Below are positions 1 to 11,184 of a stretch of DNA of 64,000 bases, piece after piece. The position numbers and the translations under genes are program-made. Where the stretch lies: positions 307,000-370,999 of the forward strand of contig MU001699.1 of the NCBI GenBank assembly GCA_010093515.1, read 5' to 3'. This DNA comes from Lineolata rhizophorae (lineage: Eukaryota > Ascomycota > Dothideomycetes > Lineolatales > Lineolataceae). The notes beneath the pieces are model-generated. The model saw only the letters and a program-made list of their open reading frames with translations. It did no database searches and was not told the origin of the DNA. Each line of letters begins with the position of its first letter. The stretch's first letter is position 1.

Positions 1-1721
1 CTTCGAACTCTGAGTTGGCGAGATTGACGCCGCAGAACACGGGCTCGACGACGCGCTCGTTCTCGATCGGCTACTCGCCGGGGAACAGCATGAACAGCAT
101 GGGTGGCACGCCGCCTCGGCCCGGGTCGAGCGCGACCGCCAACGGAGGCCCTATCCCTACGGTCAAAAAGATCAACGTCTCGTCCGGTATCTCGCAACGC
201 ATCAAGGCGCTAACCGAACAGTCGAACAACAACAGCAACAACGGTCACCTGTCTGCCGTTGTGGCGCCCGCGGGCACCGCCTCCATCGTCAACTTACGCA
301 AGTCGAGCCTGCGGTCTTTGCCTGGCGGCGGCGACGGCGCGCAGCAGAAGCCGCCGGAGCCGCCTCCGCGCTCAGCCCGTCGTAGACCGGGCCACCATGT
401 CCGCACATCGCTGTCCTCACTGACAGGCACACCCGACGCGCTGATGTCGCCCCAGCAGCACGAAGTCCAGTTGCGTAGGCCGGGCAGCTCGGCGCTTTCG
501 CCGTCCGGTACGATCACGGCTACGTCGAGACCGGCGTCGGCCGTCACGACCGCAACTGCTCCCGCCGCGGTGCCTTCTTCAGAGCCCATGCCGCCGCTCC
601 CGCCTTCTTCGCAACAGCCGTTCCCGCAGGGCGCGTACGGCCACCAAGCCGGCGGCCCGGACGGCGCCGGCAGTACCGCGTCCGTGTCTGTCACGGCGCG
701 CATCGTGCGCTCCCCTTCTCGGGCTAGCGAGCGACGGCCCTCGTTGCCGTCCATGGGCACCTGCGGCCGTGGAATGGGCGTTGCGGATCTCGACCTCGCC
801 CCCCTGGAGCTTCATCCTAGTCCGCTCATCATCGACCATCATCAGGGCGGCTCGCCGTGGAGCCCGTCCGTGGGGCCGGGTGGGCTGACGCCGACGACTC
901 CCAACACGGCGCGCACGACGGAGTCGGCGGCGTCGTCGACGGCGGTGACGCCTACGGCGCCGACGATGCCGCGGTCCAGCACGGACAGCGCATCCGGATG
1001 GCGCATGCCAGGAAGGAGGCGCGGCAGCGAGGCCAAGAGCGTAGTGAGCGACAACATCGCTGCGGCGGGACGCTCGTCGTCGATGAGCAGCTTCGAGGCG
1101 GGCGCGTCGTCTAGCGGGGAGGACAGGAAGGGTGACGCAGGGAGCATTGGCGGCAAGGAGAAGGGAAGCCGGGCGACGAGGCTATTCCGGCGCATGAGCA
1201 GCTCCATCTCGGCGGGGGCGCGCAAGAGCCTTGTGGTGCTGAGCCCGACGTTGAAAGAGGAGGACATGGAGGGAGGCGGCGCCGCGGCCAAGGCGGCCAA
1301 TGGGCGGCACCTCGCCGCCGTCATAGAGCCGCCGCCGCCAGTCGAGGTGGGCGACCTGAACGTGCAGTTCCCGGACACGCTGCTGTGGAAGCGGCGCTTC
1401 GTCGAAGTGGACGGGCAGGGCAACCTGGTGCTGGGCCTGGGCAAGTCGACCGACTACTACCACAGCGGCAACAACGGCGGCGCCGGCGGCAATAACGCTC
1501 GGTCCGGCGGCGTCATGACGAAGCGGTTCCCGCTGTCGGAGTTCCGGCCGCCCTTCGCGCCGGACCAGGACCGGCAGGAGCTGCCGAACTCGGTGGTGCT
1601 GGACTTCCTGGACGGGCGCAGCTTACAGTGCGCCTGCGAGGACCGCGGCGGCCAGGTCGAGGTGCTAACGGTGCTGCGTGAGGCGCATCGGGCGTGGGCG
1701 GCGTACGAGCAGCAGCTGTAG
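1..1721 (+). CDS. Conserved fungal Ser-rich protein with C-terminal PH-like region (3' end)
   Basis: The reading frame is open from base 3 without an ATG, so the gene starts left of the window and this is its last, long exon (about 570 codons). Most of the protein is low-complexity Ser/Thr/Pro/Gly sequence with basic patches, and it contains the short segment SSGISQRIKAL near residue 55. The last 115 residues are folded-looking: PDTLLWKRRFVEVD, a Gly/Asn loop, then KRFPLSEFRPPFAPDQDRQE and a terminal helix ending in AHRAWAAYE. That strand-rich-then-helix order resembles a PH domain, so a membrane- or cortex-associated scaffold is possible. This is an inference from shape only. I recognise the pattern as typical of uncharacterised fungal proteins and assign no function. 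The stop is TAG at 1719-1721, followed by a T-rich stretch at about 1749-1761. Confidence 0.75.
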   Translation, partial: SNSELARLTPQNTGSTTRSFSIGYSPGNSMNSMGGTPPRPGSSATANGGPIPTVKKINVSSGISQRIKALTEQSNNNSNNGHLSAVVAPAGTASIVNLRKSSLRSLPGGGDGAQQKPPEPPPRSARRRPGHHVRTSLSSLTGTPDALMSPQQHEVQLRRPGSSALSPSGTITATSRPASAVTTATAPAAVPSSEPMPPLPPSSQQPFPQGAYGHQAGGPDGAGSTASVSVTARIVRSPSRASERRPSLPSMGTCGRGMGVADLDLAPLELHPSPLIIDHHQGGSPWSPSVGPGGLTPTTPNTARTTESAASSTAVTPTAPTMPRSSTDSASGWRMPGRRRGSEAKSVVSDNIAAAGRSSSMSSFEAGASSSGEDRKGDAGSIGGKEKGSRATRLFRRMSSSISAGARKSLVVLSPTLKEEDMEGGGAAAKAANGRHLAAVIEPPPPVEVGDLNVQFPDTLLWKRRFVEVDGQGNLVLGLGKSTDYYHSGNNGGAGGNNARSGGVMTKRFPLSEFRPPFAPDQDRQELPNSVVLDFLDGRSLQCACEDRGGQVEVLTVLREAHRAWAAYEQQL

Positions 1722-4145
1722 CGGCGTGCGTTAGTTTCTTTGTCTTTGCTTTTTTTTTTTTTGAGACATTTATGCTCTTTTGTTTGAGGCAATACTGTTG
1801 TCGGCCCGGTACAACTTGTCCTCTTTTTTGTTGTCTTTTGTTGTTGTCAGTTGTTGGACTTGCTCTTCTGTGATACCACCGGTGCGATTCTTGTGTCCTA
1901 CTTTCTCAATGCGATGTTTTATGACCCTTGGTGATAGCTTTTACTAGTAACATTTTTAAACCCTTTTCTTCTCGACCTGACCAACCCCTTACTACCTAGC
2001 TTGCCCCGTTTCATTTGCCTGTCTACAATATTTATAACTTGTTTTAACTTGATACTTTGCGCGATTTTGTTTCCTTTTCCTTCTGGACTGGACGGAGGCA
2101 GGGTCGCGTGAGTTTGCTGTTCTTTCTAAAATATGTATGGGGTTTGGGATGCGAGAGCTAAAAAGAATAAGACTGGCTTGGTCACTCCGGGGTCTTTTCG
2201 GCGCTTTGGCTACTTTCTAACTTGCTCTCCGTCACTGAATTTGTGCTTCTTTTGTTTCTTTTTCTCTTGGCCCGACGCTAAAATAGTCCCGTTTGTGAAC
2301 CACATCTCTTCTGGAATTCAATTCGTGGTGTGGGTCTGATTGAGGCGGTTGGTTTGTTCCGTGGCCTGTCCCCCGTTTTGGAGGCCGAGCCGAAGGGGCC
2401 GCATTGGTGTGGAAACTGGCATTCTGGTTGGTTAATTGGGTTTGGTGGGCAGAAGCTGTTAGATAGAGCCGTCCACTTCGTATGCAGCTCGCAGATGGAT
2501 GTCGGATACAACAGCCTAGGCAGTAGCATGGAATGGTGTGCGGTGGCGGTCCAGAGCGCACCGAAGCAGATGGTAAATGCAAAGATTTGTGCTTGCAAGT
2601 TTCTTTTGAAGTGCCTGAGTGTAGGGTATGGAAATAACCACTGATCCGTTTGGGAAAACTGAACGTCCCTGCCTACTTGCCCTGCGAAGCCATCAAGCCT
2701 GTGCCTTTTGAGGAAACATGGCTAAGGACTTAAAGGGTATTCGGAAATGCCTGCCCACGACAAGTGGGAAATGGCGTGAGGGGCCTAGCACTATTGGTCC
2801 TAGAGGAAGGCTTAGTCATTGGGTCTGTGACAGGACTCCGTCTCGGTGCCTGGTTTAGTCCCCAACCCAGGCCAAGCCACCACTCTTCACAAGTTAGACC
2901 TGTTGGCACTGGAAGCAATATCCTTTGGTTGTTTTTCGTCCTTGACTAGTCGACGTATGCCAGCCCCCGTACCCAATTCGACCCTTGCCCACCCCAGCAG
3001 CCCCTTGACATGTAACCGTCGAACGGCTACCCGAAACCCTCCACAGGGCAAGAAGACGCTTGTCCAGTGCACGCCTCCTAGAGTCTCCCCATGCATTCCA
3101 TCAGCTCGATCTGACGATCCATCGGAGGAACCATTTAGAGGACCAAATACCGGTGATCCTGAGGCAGGATCGCAGCTCGCGAAGCAATCGAGCCCCTCGT
3201 ATATTTCGGCCGTAGCTTTTCTTCGCGAGAGAATCCGAGCTCGAAGGCGAGCCTTGCATGGCAGACGTTAAGCGTGAACGCAGTCGACAGTCTCATTGAA
3301 GGCGTCCCGTCTCGCTGAATCCTGAAGTAGGATGTTGCCCGCATCAGGAGCTGAATGTGGCGACAAGGCTCCGGACCTAAATGTTTCCTGCGATTCAACT
3401 GACCAGGGGCCCTTTACACTCTCCTTCCACTCCGTAAACGTGATTCATTTCCCGTGCTGTAGTTTCTGCCATTCCCACTGGTAATAATCCTCGAGGGAAA
3501 AAGAGCTGAAAAACGAAAAAGCAGTGTCACGGAACCATTGTCTTGGGTGCGACAAAAGAAGAGAGAGGCTCTAAACATAAAACTGGACGGTGCTATGCAG
3601 TAGCGTTGGGTATGGATGTTGCCACTATTCTCTGTATAGGCCACGTGGGCCGTTGGGCTGAGGCTAAGTACTTTCTTTTGTTAGTGTCTTATCGTTAGTG
3701 ATACTCTCCTACTTTATCCTTTTATCTTTGCATCTAGACTCCTAAGCTCCAGCAAGGTGGTCCTGCGGTACACATAGGCCTACTCTCTGGACAATCTACT
3801 CACATCATCACCATCCGGGCGAATGATCCTGAGTTTTTCATAGCGTTTCGACATGAGGAATAGCGCCGATACCTTTTGCTAGTTCCTCCGTTCCAACAAG
3901 GAGAAAACGAAAAGTTAGTAGGATAGAATGAATTTTGGACTTTGCCTTCTCATCAGGTGATCCTCGCGTCCAACCTTCCACACTTGCCATATTCACAGAA
4001 GTTCATACGAAATCGTGAGTTTCTTCATGGTGATTCTTTCTGCTTTCTATCTCTCTTACCGGCAACTCAGTCTCCCCTACTGCGTTACTCGTCATCTCCT
4101 CCCCCATCCCCCATCTCCCTCCCATCTCCAACTCCTCCTCACGCT
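1722..4145. other. Intergenic, no supported gene
   Basis: This 2.4 kb interval separates two convergent genes. The first 600 bp is T-rich and looks like 3' UTR and downstream sequence of the upstream gene. Short open frames exist on both strands (for example around 2230-2640 and 2846-3271). They have no start context, splice structure or recognisable motif, so I leave them out. I see no tRNA or repeat structure. Confidence 0.5.
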
Positions 4146-4910
4146 TCAAATCCCAAGAACATCCACCCAATCCACCTCCAACCTGCCCTCCTTGATGCAA
4201 GCCAGCATATGCACATCCTTCCTCGCGCACCAATACGCGTCCAACATCTGCCCCATGATGTCCTCCCTGTCCTTGCACAGCGCGGTCGCCGCCCAGAGCA
4301 AGAAGCCCGCGCCTTCGGTGCGCCGCGCCGACAGCTCGACCAGGTCCGCGTACTCTGGCTCCGCCACCACGGCCTCGAGCAGCGCCTCCAGCCCGAGCGC
4401 GAAGCTGCCGGACAGCTGGATGAAGAGGTCGAGCGCCACGGTGTGCGTGGGCGGGATGCGCACCCCGCGCGTGAAGAAGGCTTCGAGGAGGCCGGGGTAC
4501 TCGGTGTAGAGCGTGGTGCGGTGCAGGAAGAGGTCGTTGAGGGGCTCGGGCTGCGGGAGAGGGGCACGTTAGCGGTCTGTGTGGGTCTCGATGGTGGGTG
4601 TTGGCGCGAGAGAGAGAGAGAGCAATGGAGGTGGATGCGGTGATGAGCATGACCATGGGCATGTCAGTAGGGTTGCGAGCAAATGCGTGACAAGAGCATG
4701 TGCTCCCTGCGAGGTACCTACCCAGGTGTCCTCGGGCCCGAAGATGAAGGTGATGCGGCACTTGTTCTCAAGCCGGAGAAGCTCAGGCGGCGGGGTCATG
4801 ATCTTGCGGGCGGGAGCAGCGATGGTGGCGACGGCGCCGCCCGAGATGGAGGACCGCAAGGCGGCTCTACGCATCCAGATAGAGGGATAGTTGCCTGTCT
4901 TGACGAGCAT
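4146..4910 (-). CDS. Unknown protein of 197 aa, two exons
   Basis: Exons by eye are 4910..4722 and 4550..4146. The donor is GTAGGT after a TGG codon and the acceptor is CCGCAG, phase 0. The join reads FIFGPEDTW then PEPLNDLFLHRTTLY, which is smooth. The first 30 residues are basic and Ser/Ala-rich (IWMRRAALRSSISGGAV), compatible with a mitochondrial targeting peptide, though I cannot be sure. The C-terminal 130 residues look alpha-helical (LDLFIQLSGSFALGLEALLE). No known domain or catalytic motif is recognised. The intron (4551-4721) carries a (GA)n tract. The gene converges on the partial gene at the left edge and has its promoter to the right, in a TG/TTG-rich stretch. The two-exon structure is well supported and the function is unknown. 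Confidence 0.6.
4608..4622. repeat. (GA)n microsatellite in intron
   Basis: An alternating GA run of 15 bases lies within the single intron of the unknown gene at 4146-4910. It is probably only a length-variable marker. Confidence 0.8.
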
Positions 4911-6302
4911 GGTGATGGCTTTGGTGATGGTTGGCGATGGTTGTTGTTGTGTTGATGGTTGGATGGAAGACTTGATTTAGTGCTTGATGAAAGTTTGTGA
5001 GGTGGAGGATGGAAAGTGTGGAAGGTTTTGTGGGTGTGTGCGGTTTTGATGGGTTAAGTTGGGTGAATGTTGCTGGTTCCTTCCGTTTCAGGCGCGTACT
5101 TGGTGTGCGCGTAGCCACAATTGACGTTAGATCCTGCTAGCATTCACGGCTCCGGAGAACCTTGAACCCTCCACTTCATGTTCAGGCCGGTATTCTAGGC
5201 GGCCTAGAAGCCGGTATTCTTTTCTCTTTCAACTATCATAGGGCATTTGAGTCAATTGAGTCCACGGCCTTCAACGCGTCGTTGTCTTTTATCAAGCACA
5301 CTTATAGTAGTTCTCTTATAGAGGTGCTAACCTCTTGAACAATAGCGCAGCTGGTGTTTATAGTGTACAGGTTGCAGGCATTATGTTGCCCTTTTCGTCA
5401 AGATTTCAGAAGTATGTCACTAGCTTATGGCTAGCCTGTAGGTAGCTAATAATTGCTAGACTTGTAGTGGGTTATATTTACGTTGCATGGGGAAGTGAGG
5501 GAGTTAAAATGGCGCCCAGCAGAAGCCAAACTACAATGTTCAACTCGCCTCTTTCTAGAACATCAAGCTTTAAATAATGCCTCAGCGCATTTCTTTGCTT
5601 CCAAATATTCAAACACCTATGGACTACCCCTACTTGCCAGCATTACAAACAGCCCATTCTTAGTGGCAAGGCCACCGTACCAGGTTGCTACGTGCCCTCC
5701 GGCTCTGTTTTTATTTGCTACGACGATGACGTATATATCTAGAAAGATGGCCCATAGCGGCTTAGAAATACGCCGACTTGGTTATCAAATCATCTTTTCT
5801 GTCGTTTCAATCCTCGGAGGTGCCTTGGATCTCCGCCCACGTTGAATTTTACGAACTGCTTGCTACGATTTCCTATTTAGGTTAGTCAGATGACCCGACG
5901 GCTCTAAGAACCCCTAGGCATCTATGATACGACAACCGCAAAATGTTTAAGAAAAAAATGAGTCCAAAAATTGGAGTCTTATAGCCAGCTCGTCTACTTG
6001 TAAATAAATTACATTTGGCAGCATGGGGGAAGAGAAAAACGTCATATGACTGGCTTAGCTAGAGGTTGAAGGCGAGAACGAAGTACAGTATATGTAGGTT
6101 CGGGCGTCGGGCTACGGCAGCCTGCAGCACCCCAAAACGTCGCTAATATCAACCACCAACCGCATATCAAAACGTTCATTGATCGTCAAACCTGCGAAGC
6201 TTCCGCAAAGTTAATTGCGCCGCCTTCAAACCTAGACTTTGGTTGCGCTATTTTCTCTAATCCTCTCCGTGCTCGCATGCTTCTTCTCCTCCCCGCGCTA
6301 CT
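4911..6302. other. AT-richer intergenic region carrying a degraded repeat
   Basis: This divergent interval lies between the unknown minus-strand gene and TRS31. It is visibly AT-richer than its surroundings from about 5200 to 6200. It contains one copy of a diverged dispersed repeat (5782-5876). A 120-codon open frame at 5483-5845 overlaps the repeat and has no protein features, so I do not call it. The TRS31 promoter should lie in the last 200-300 bp. Confidence 0.5.
5782..5876 (+). repeat. Diverged dispersed repeat, copy A
   Basis: This shares TTATCA(A/G)ATCATCT, a near-identical 38-base core starting CGGAGGTGCC and ending AATTTTAC (about 6 mismatches of 38), and a trailing GATTTCCTA-TTT-GG block with 7513-7615, in the same order and orientation. 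The family is unknown. It is too decayed to classify as LTR, MITE or other. Confidence 0.55.
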
Positions 6303-7237
6303 ATGTCCGCCTCCGTATCCGCAAAACTAGCGCTCCAAAATGCCCAGTACCAGCAGTACCACCTTCAGCAGCAGCAGAATGCAGCGGCTGCGTCGTCACA
6401 GCAGCAGCAGCAGCAGCAACAGCCGCCGCAGCGGATGTCGACACCCGGGCTGCGGTACCCGTCGAATCGCAAAAGCATCTATGACCGGCATCTGAGTCGG
6501 AGCAAGGGCGCGGAGCTGAGCCGGGCGTCTTTCGCATACTTGTTCGTGGAGATGATTGGATACGCACAGCGGCGGGTGACAGGTATTGCGGATCTGGAGA
6601 AGCGGTGCGTACAGTGTCTACTTATTCCAGGCGTAGTTTGAGAGACTCAGATTTAGGTTCAGCGGTTACTTCGCAACAACAGACCAGAGCTAACCAGCTG
6701 CGCGTACATCCTAACAGCCTCAACGCCCAGGGCTACCCCATAGGCCTTAGGCTGCTTGACTTACTCCTGTACCGCACCGCCTCCTCCTCGTCCAGCTCCT
6801 CCTCATCGCTCTCCGCCTCCGGCCCCCGACCTACGCGCATACTACCCCTCCTCCAGTTCATAACTACGACGCTCTGGCGACACCTTTTTGGGCGCCCCGC
6901 CGACGCGCTCGAGCGGTCTGCCGCCTCCGCTCAAGAGTACATGGTCACGGACAACGAGCCCCTCGTCAATAGCTATGTGAGCGTTCCGCGCGAGATGAGC
7001 TCGCTCAATTGTGCCGCGTTCGTCGCGGGCATCATCGAGGGTGTGTGCGACGGTGCGGGGTTTGCGACGCAGGAAGTTACGGCGCATTGGGCAGGGGGTC
7101 AGGCGGAGGGTACGGGCGGAGGCGGAGAGGGTGGCGCGGCCGCAGAGAATATGTGGCCGGGAAGGACGATATTTCTAATTAGGTTTAAGGAGGAAGTGGT
7201 GGAGAGGGAGGATATGCTGGAGAAAGCAGGAAGATAG
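6303..7237 (+). CDS. TRS31: TRAPP complex subunit Trs31 (TRAPPC5)
   Basis: Exons are 6303..6604 and 6718..7237. The donor is GTGCGT, the acceptor is CTAACAG, and an AGCTAACC branch site lies in the intron. The product is 273 aa. Trs31 is a Bet3-family subunit of the TRAPP tethering complexes, which act as exchange factor for the Rab Ypt1 in ER-Golgi and endosomal traffic. The family signature spans the splice: SIYDRHLSRSKGAELSRASF, then AYLFVEMIGYAQRRV, LEKRLNAQGYPIGLRLLDLL and, near the end, the SLNCAAFVAGIIEGVCDGAGF alpha/beta segment. Oddities are a long Gln-rich N-terminal leader (residues 15-42, CAG-coded), a Ser run in mid-protein and a Gly/Glu insert before the last strand (about residue 235). 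These make it longer than yeast or animal homologues but are common in filamentous fungi. The first ATG after the upstream region fits a start just before the leader. Confidence 0.9.
6366..6431 (+). repeat. CAG/CAA tract encoding poly-Gln in TRS31
   Basis: Two CAG-rich runs, separated by a short Ala-rich stretch, encode the Gln-rich N-terminal leader of the Trs31 homologue. This is a likely length-polymorphic coding microsatellite. Confidence 0.8.
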
Positions 7238-7770
7238 CTGGCTAGTCACTCGTCGCTGGATAGAACAGGCGGGGAGTTATATCGTGCTGATGTTTTGCTG
7301 TGAACTGGAGTTTAGGTTTGGGGTCTGTATCATATTGCCGCGAGGCAAATACGGTATGACAATCTGAAAGGATATGGGCTATATGCTCGAAATGAAAAGC
7401 TTCTTGTAACGATAACGTGGTATTTACTTCGCTAAGAGCTTCCAACAATGAAGAATAGGTGGCCTGCAATGAGGGCGAGAAGCTACGGAGCCCGTCTGGA
7501 CGGAATAATGACTTATCAGATCATCTCTAGCAATTATGTCTGCAGAGGTGCCTTCGGAGGTGCCCTCAAACTCCGCCGACGTTCAATTTTACAAGTAGAT
7601 TTCCTAATTTGGAAGTGTTTGCTAACCGCCAAAATGGTTGCCTAGTCTGAATGAGCCTTCCTAATATTCTACCAAACATGCAATTGTTGCATTTACAATC
7701 AAGCCGTATCAATTCGATCCTTGCTCACTACTGCTTCATTCTAGGGCGAAAGAAATAGCAACAATCCATC
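7238..7770. other. Convergent intergenic region with repeat copy B
   Basis: This lies between the 3' ends of TRS31 and the GH5-like gene. Its middle is repeat copy B (7513-7615). No other gene or RNA structure is seen. Confidence 0.5.
7513..7615 (+). repeat. Diverged dispersed repeat, copy B
   Basis: Partner of 5782-5876 in direct orientation, about 1.7 kb away, so the two copies bracket TRS31. Copy B carries an extra partial duplication (AGAGGTGCCTT) just before the shared core. Confidence 0.55.
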
Positions 7771-10021
7771 TCATGTCGCCATCGGCCCCGGCTCCTGCAC
7801 TTTGAACTTCGCCTTATCCTTCACCTTACTTGGCCCTTTCTCCTTGCCCTTCCCTCTCCACACCGAACCCTTGCGCGGCACATTCGTCAAACCCTTCCTC
7901 GGCGGCTGGAGCGGCGCCCGGATCGTGCCCTGCGCGTAGTCACAATACCCGTACTCGTTGCAGTGCCCGGTGCTGCACTGTCGTGAGGCGCTGCACTGGT
8001 CTCCCGCGCAGCCGCTAGTGCACGGTTTGCAACGGTACCACTCGCATTGCTCGTCGGTATCGCAGTCTCCGGCGTTCACGCACGGGCTAGACGGGCACTG
8101 GAAATGGCGCTTGTCACAGTAAGGGCACTGCGCGGCGAGGCCGAATAGGTCGTTTGTGCACTTAGCATCGAAGCAGGTACCATGGCCACAGGGCAGGTCG
8201 GCCTCCTCAGCAGGCTCTTTACAAACGCCCTTTATGCAAACCAAACCAGGCTGGCATGGAGAGCTGGGGTTGCAGGACATGCTGGAGCAGCCGACTTCGC
8301 AGACTTCGCAGACGTTATTTCTGCAGACGAGGCCAGACCCACAATCATCCGTAACATCGCAGAGCCAGCCAGGGCAGCCTCCAACGCAGTCACCCTGTTC
8401 TGGGAAGAATGGATTTTCAGCAAGCTGGAAGTGAGGGTCCGTAGAGCTAGGCTTGGGCGCATAGCTGCTCCAGTCGAAGTCACTTAGCGAAGTTGACGCC
8501 TGCTTCAGAATCGACCGCAGTGCTTCGGTTGGAGAATGCTCGTCGCCGTCAACGTTGAGGTCTCCAATGCCGTTTGTTGGGCCTTGGGTTAGGCTAGAGT
8601 AGACCTTTGGATAGTTAGCACGCTAAATACATCGTATATGGTGTGGGATGGCTATACTAACCCATGGAATACCACGACAGTTGAGAGCTTGGCCTTGGTC
8701 AAAGATATTTGCTGCCTTCTGCTCTAAATTATCCTCATAAGGAACAAAGGTGAACTCTTCTGCTAAGAGCAGTTTCCCGCTACCTAGCGCCTTTGATGCC
8801 AGAGTGCCGCCGCGAACGAACAAATCGGCCTATTTTCTATTAGACGGAAGAGGATATGCAAGGCCAATGTTACTCACCCAGTTTGTCCCGGCCATGGACT
8901 GGTCAGAGTCGGAATAATAGCTTTTGCGTGTTAGATTGACCAACGGGACTAGGTGCTGGGTGTGTAATTGTCCTACCCATGGATTCCAATCACATCGATC
9001 TCGTCGCATGCCCACACTGAATTTGGGAAGTTTCGGGATGTCATTGCCTCATTCGAACCGGAAATGCCACCCGTGATGACTGCAATGTTGTTTTCGCCGA
9101 GCCTAATGTCATTCTTCATGAACTTAGCAGTCTTACAAATCCAGGGTTCTGCAATTGGGATGGGATAGACACCCCCAAATGGTTCGTTCTGAATGTCAAC
9201 GCCCTTTTCGTATGTTAGTCCCTGACTTTTTGAGTTCGCCAAAGTAGAAGTTGGGGCTGCCCACCAGAATAATCTGGTTTAATGTGTTCCATGTTGCACC
9301 GTCGAAGTTTTTGGATGGGTATTCGGCAAAAACTTTGGTTAGCCGGTTTCTGTAGTGATCGCGATCTACACAAGTTAGTGCATTTAATTTACCCCTAGAC
9401 AATGTCTAGACGAACAATTTTCCTTGCTGTAAAAGCTCAACCAAGACTTTCCCACAGATTCACAGTAGGCATCACATAGTTTGCCATTGTCTCCTCGAAG
9501 AGCGTGCACATCATGTGGGGCAATGATGACTTTCGTCTGGCCTGTACAGATATCAGTTTGCCGATGTGCTGACTCCTAATCGATTTGGACCACTTACCCT
9601 CGCCGATCCTATAAATAGCTGCCAGCGTATCGTCGTAAAGATCGAGAACGGAGTAATCAACTTCGCCCAACGTTCTCTCAATCTACTAATAGTCAGAAAA
9701 CATCACGTGTGACTGTAGCGGGGGGGACCCCAGACATCAGGATGTGTCTCGTCTGCTCTTACTGCAGGAGAAGTTAGTAGATTTCGAATTCAATCGGAGG
9801 TGAGGAAAGAAGGCTGTACTGAATATTCGAATTGCGCTTGCATTTGCCCGCACAAGCTCAGTAATGACTCTGTCACGCTCGTCAGGTTCAAGGAGAGGTA
9901 GATTCTGGTGATTGACACCGCCAAAGCTCCAATGTGGCTGCGGGCCCTGCGCGTACGCCCCAGCCCTGCTCGCCAACGACAACCATACTGCCACCAAGGC
10001 CCCTAGATACTCGATGTGCAT
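7771..10021 (-). CDS. Secreted GH5-like glycoside hydrolase with Cys-rich C-terminus
   Basis: Nine exons by eye: 10021..9820, 9761..9736 (26 bp), 9682..9598, 9541..9416, 9365..9265, 9203..8977, 8920..8878, 8829..8662, 8604..7771. All phases agree and the product is 603 aa. It begins with a signal peptide (LGALVAVWLSLASRAGAYA), then FGGVNHQNLPLL at the start of a TIM barrel. The GH5/clan A acid-base motif is DIQNEPFGG (E at about 187) and the probable nucleophile is in LLLAEEFTF (E294 or E295). KVIIAPHDVHALRGDN and AVITGGISGSNE are further barrel loops I associate with fungal GH5 cellulase/mannanase-like proteins. From about residue 395 to 555 the tail is Cys-rich, with knottin-like spacing, followed by a Lys/Gly/Pro-rich end. 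Substrate is not decidable by eye. The exon 2 donor (GTCTGG) is weak. The protein is probably extracellular. Confidence 0.85.
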
Positions 10022-10605
10022 TGATCCGAACTAAAAATTAGACAGGGAAACTCGCCAGGGAAGCTCAAAGGTAGACAATAATTTGATCAAACATGGTCGC
10101 GGAAGCCCAGTTATGTAACGGATCCATCTTGAGAGAGCCATCAGGCCACGTGTAGATGCGCGCCCGCAACAGAGCCACACTGATCGCTGTGCAGGCCCGT
10201 CACATCGATATAGAGGCGTTGCTGCGAAGTTCAGGGTTCGATATTAATTAGTGTACTCTGGCAAAATGCCTATTGGCTCATTCGTGAAACTCCTGGTCTG
10301 GCCCGAGACGAGCCCGGCGATCGGGCCCAGCCACGGCAATAGTAATGGTTCTAAACTTCTGGTTTCCCACAGTGAATGAAATTGTGGATTCAGGATATGT
10401 AGCCTGTGAAGGCTTTATAGCTGTATAGTGATTTAATGATAATTGCATCTGGTAGGGAAAAAACAAGAATAAATAATATCATGAACCATCGTTAAAGAAA
10501 AATACGGTGCAAGCACACTCAACATGGAAGGTTGCTGGTTTTTTTGCGTGAATATTGCTAGTTACTATATTCAAAAAGAGCAAAATTTCTACCACATTTT
10601 GGGTT
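10022..10605. other. Upstream region of the GH5-like gene
   Basis: About 580 bp before tRNA-Pro. It contains one GC-rich inverted repeat, GGCCCGA (10300-10306) and TCGGGCC (10321-10327), 14 bases apart, which could be a binding site for a dimeric regulator or simply a hairpin. The rest is AT-rich with no gene. Confidence 0.4.
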
Positions 10606-10703
10606 GGCCTGGTGGTCTAGTGGTATGATTCTCGCTTAGGGTAAACCCTGAGTTGCAATTTGCTGTCTGCGAGAGGTCCCGGGTTCGAGTCCCGGCTAGG
10701 CCC
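10606..10703 (+). tRNA. tRNA-Pro (AGG) with a 26-nt intron
   Basis: A cloverleaf can be drawn. The acceptor stem is GGCCTGG with CTAGGCC, the anticodon stem is CTCGC (10631-10635) with GCGAG (10669-10673), and the loop is TTAGGGT with anticodon AGG at 10638-10640. The T arm contains GGTTCGAGTCC. The intron is 10642-10667, one base 3' of the anticodon, as expected for eukaryotic nuclear tRNAs. The mature length is 72 nt and it closely matches yeast tRNA-Pro(AGG). Box A (GTGGTCTAGTGG) and box B (GGTTCGAGTCC) are the internal Pol III promoter. Confidence 0.95.
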
Positions 10704-11184
10704 TTCACAATCATTAACTTTTTGACTTTTCTGACTATTGAAATGTATGTTTTACCTCTTGAATGCTTCGGAGAACATTTTGTTCGGATTACGCAGCTTG
10801 AAAACGCTGTTCGACTTATACATAGTCTGGAGACTTAGTATATTCACGTGCACGTGCCCGATTTACCAAGCCAGACCGCCGATTTTGGCCAAAGTCATAT
10901 CAATTATTAGTCGAACCAGAGAAAACCGAGCGCCCACCACTATCAATTGAATTGCATTCATGTGGTTATTTGTCTAAGAGAAAGCGTCCTCTAATGTCTT
11001 TTGCCATCAGTAAGGAAGGCTGGACACCAACACTTTATTTATCGATTAATTTCCACTCTGAAACTTTCTAAATACACCTCTGCCAATGCAAGGAACCGCA
11101 ACTGTTCCACGAGCTCACTTGTCTCCGAACAACATCAGTACTCTCCAATCGCCTTCTTAATGCAACTCGCTCTTCCATATTCCC
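10704..11184. other. Downstream of tRNA-Pro, before URB2 stop
   Basis: AT-rich interval of 480 bp. It starts with short T runs after the tRNA (about 10717-10727), which could serve as the Pol III terminator. No gene is seen. Confidence 0.4.
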
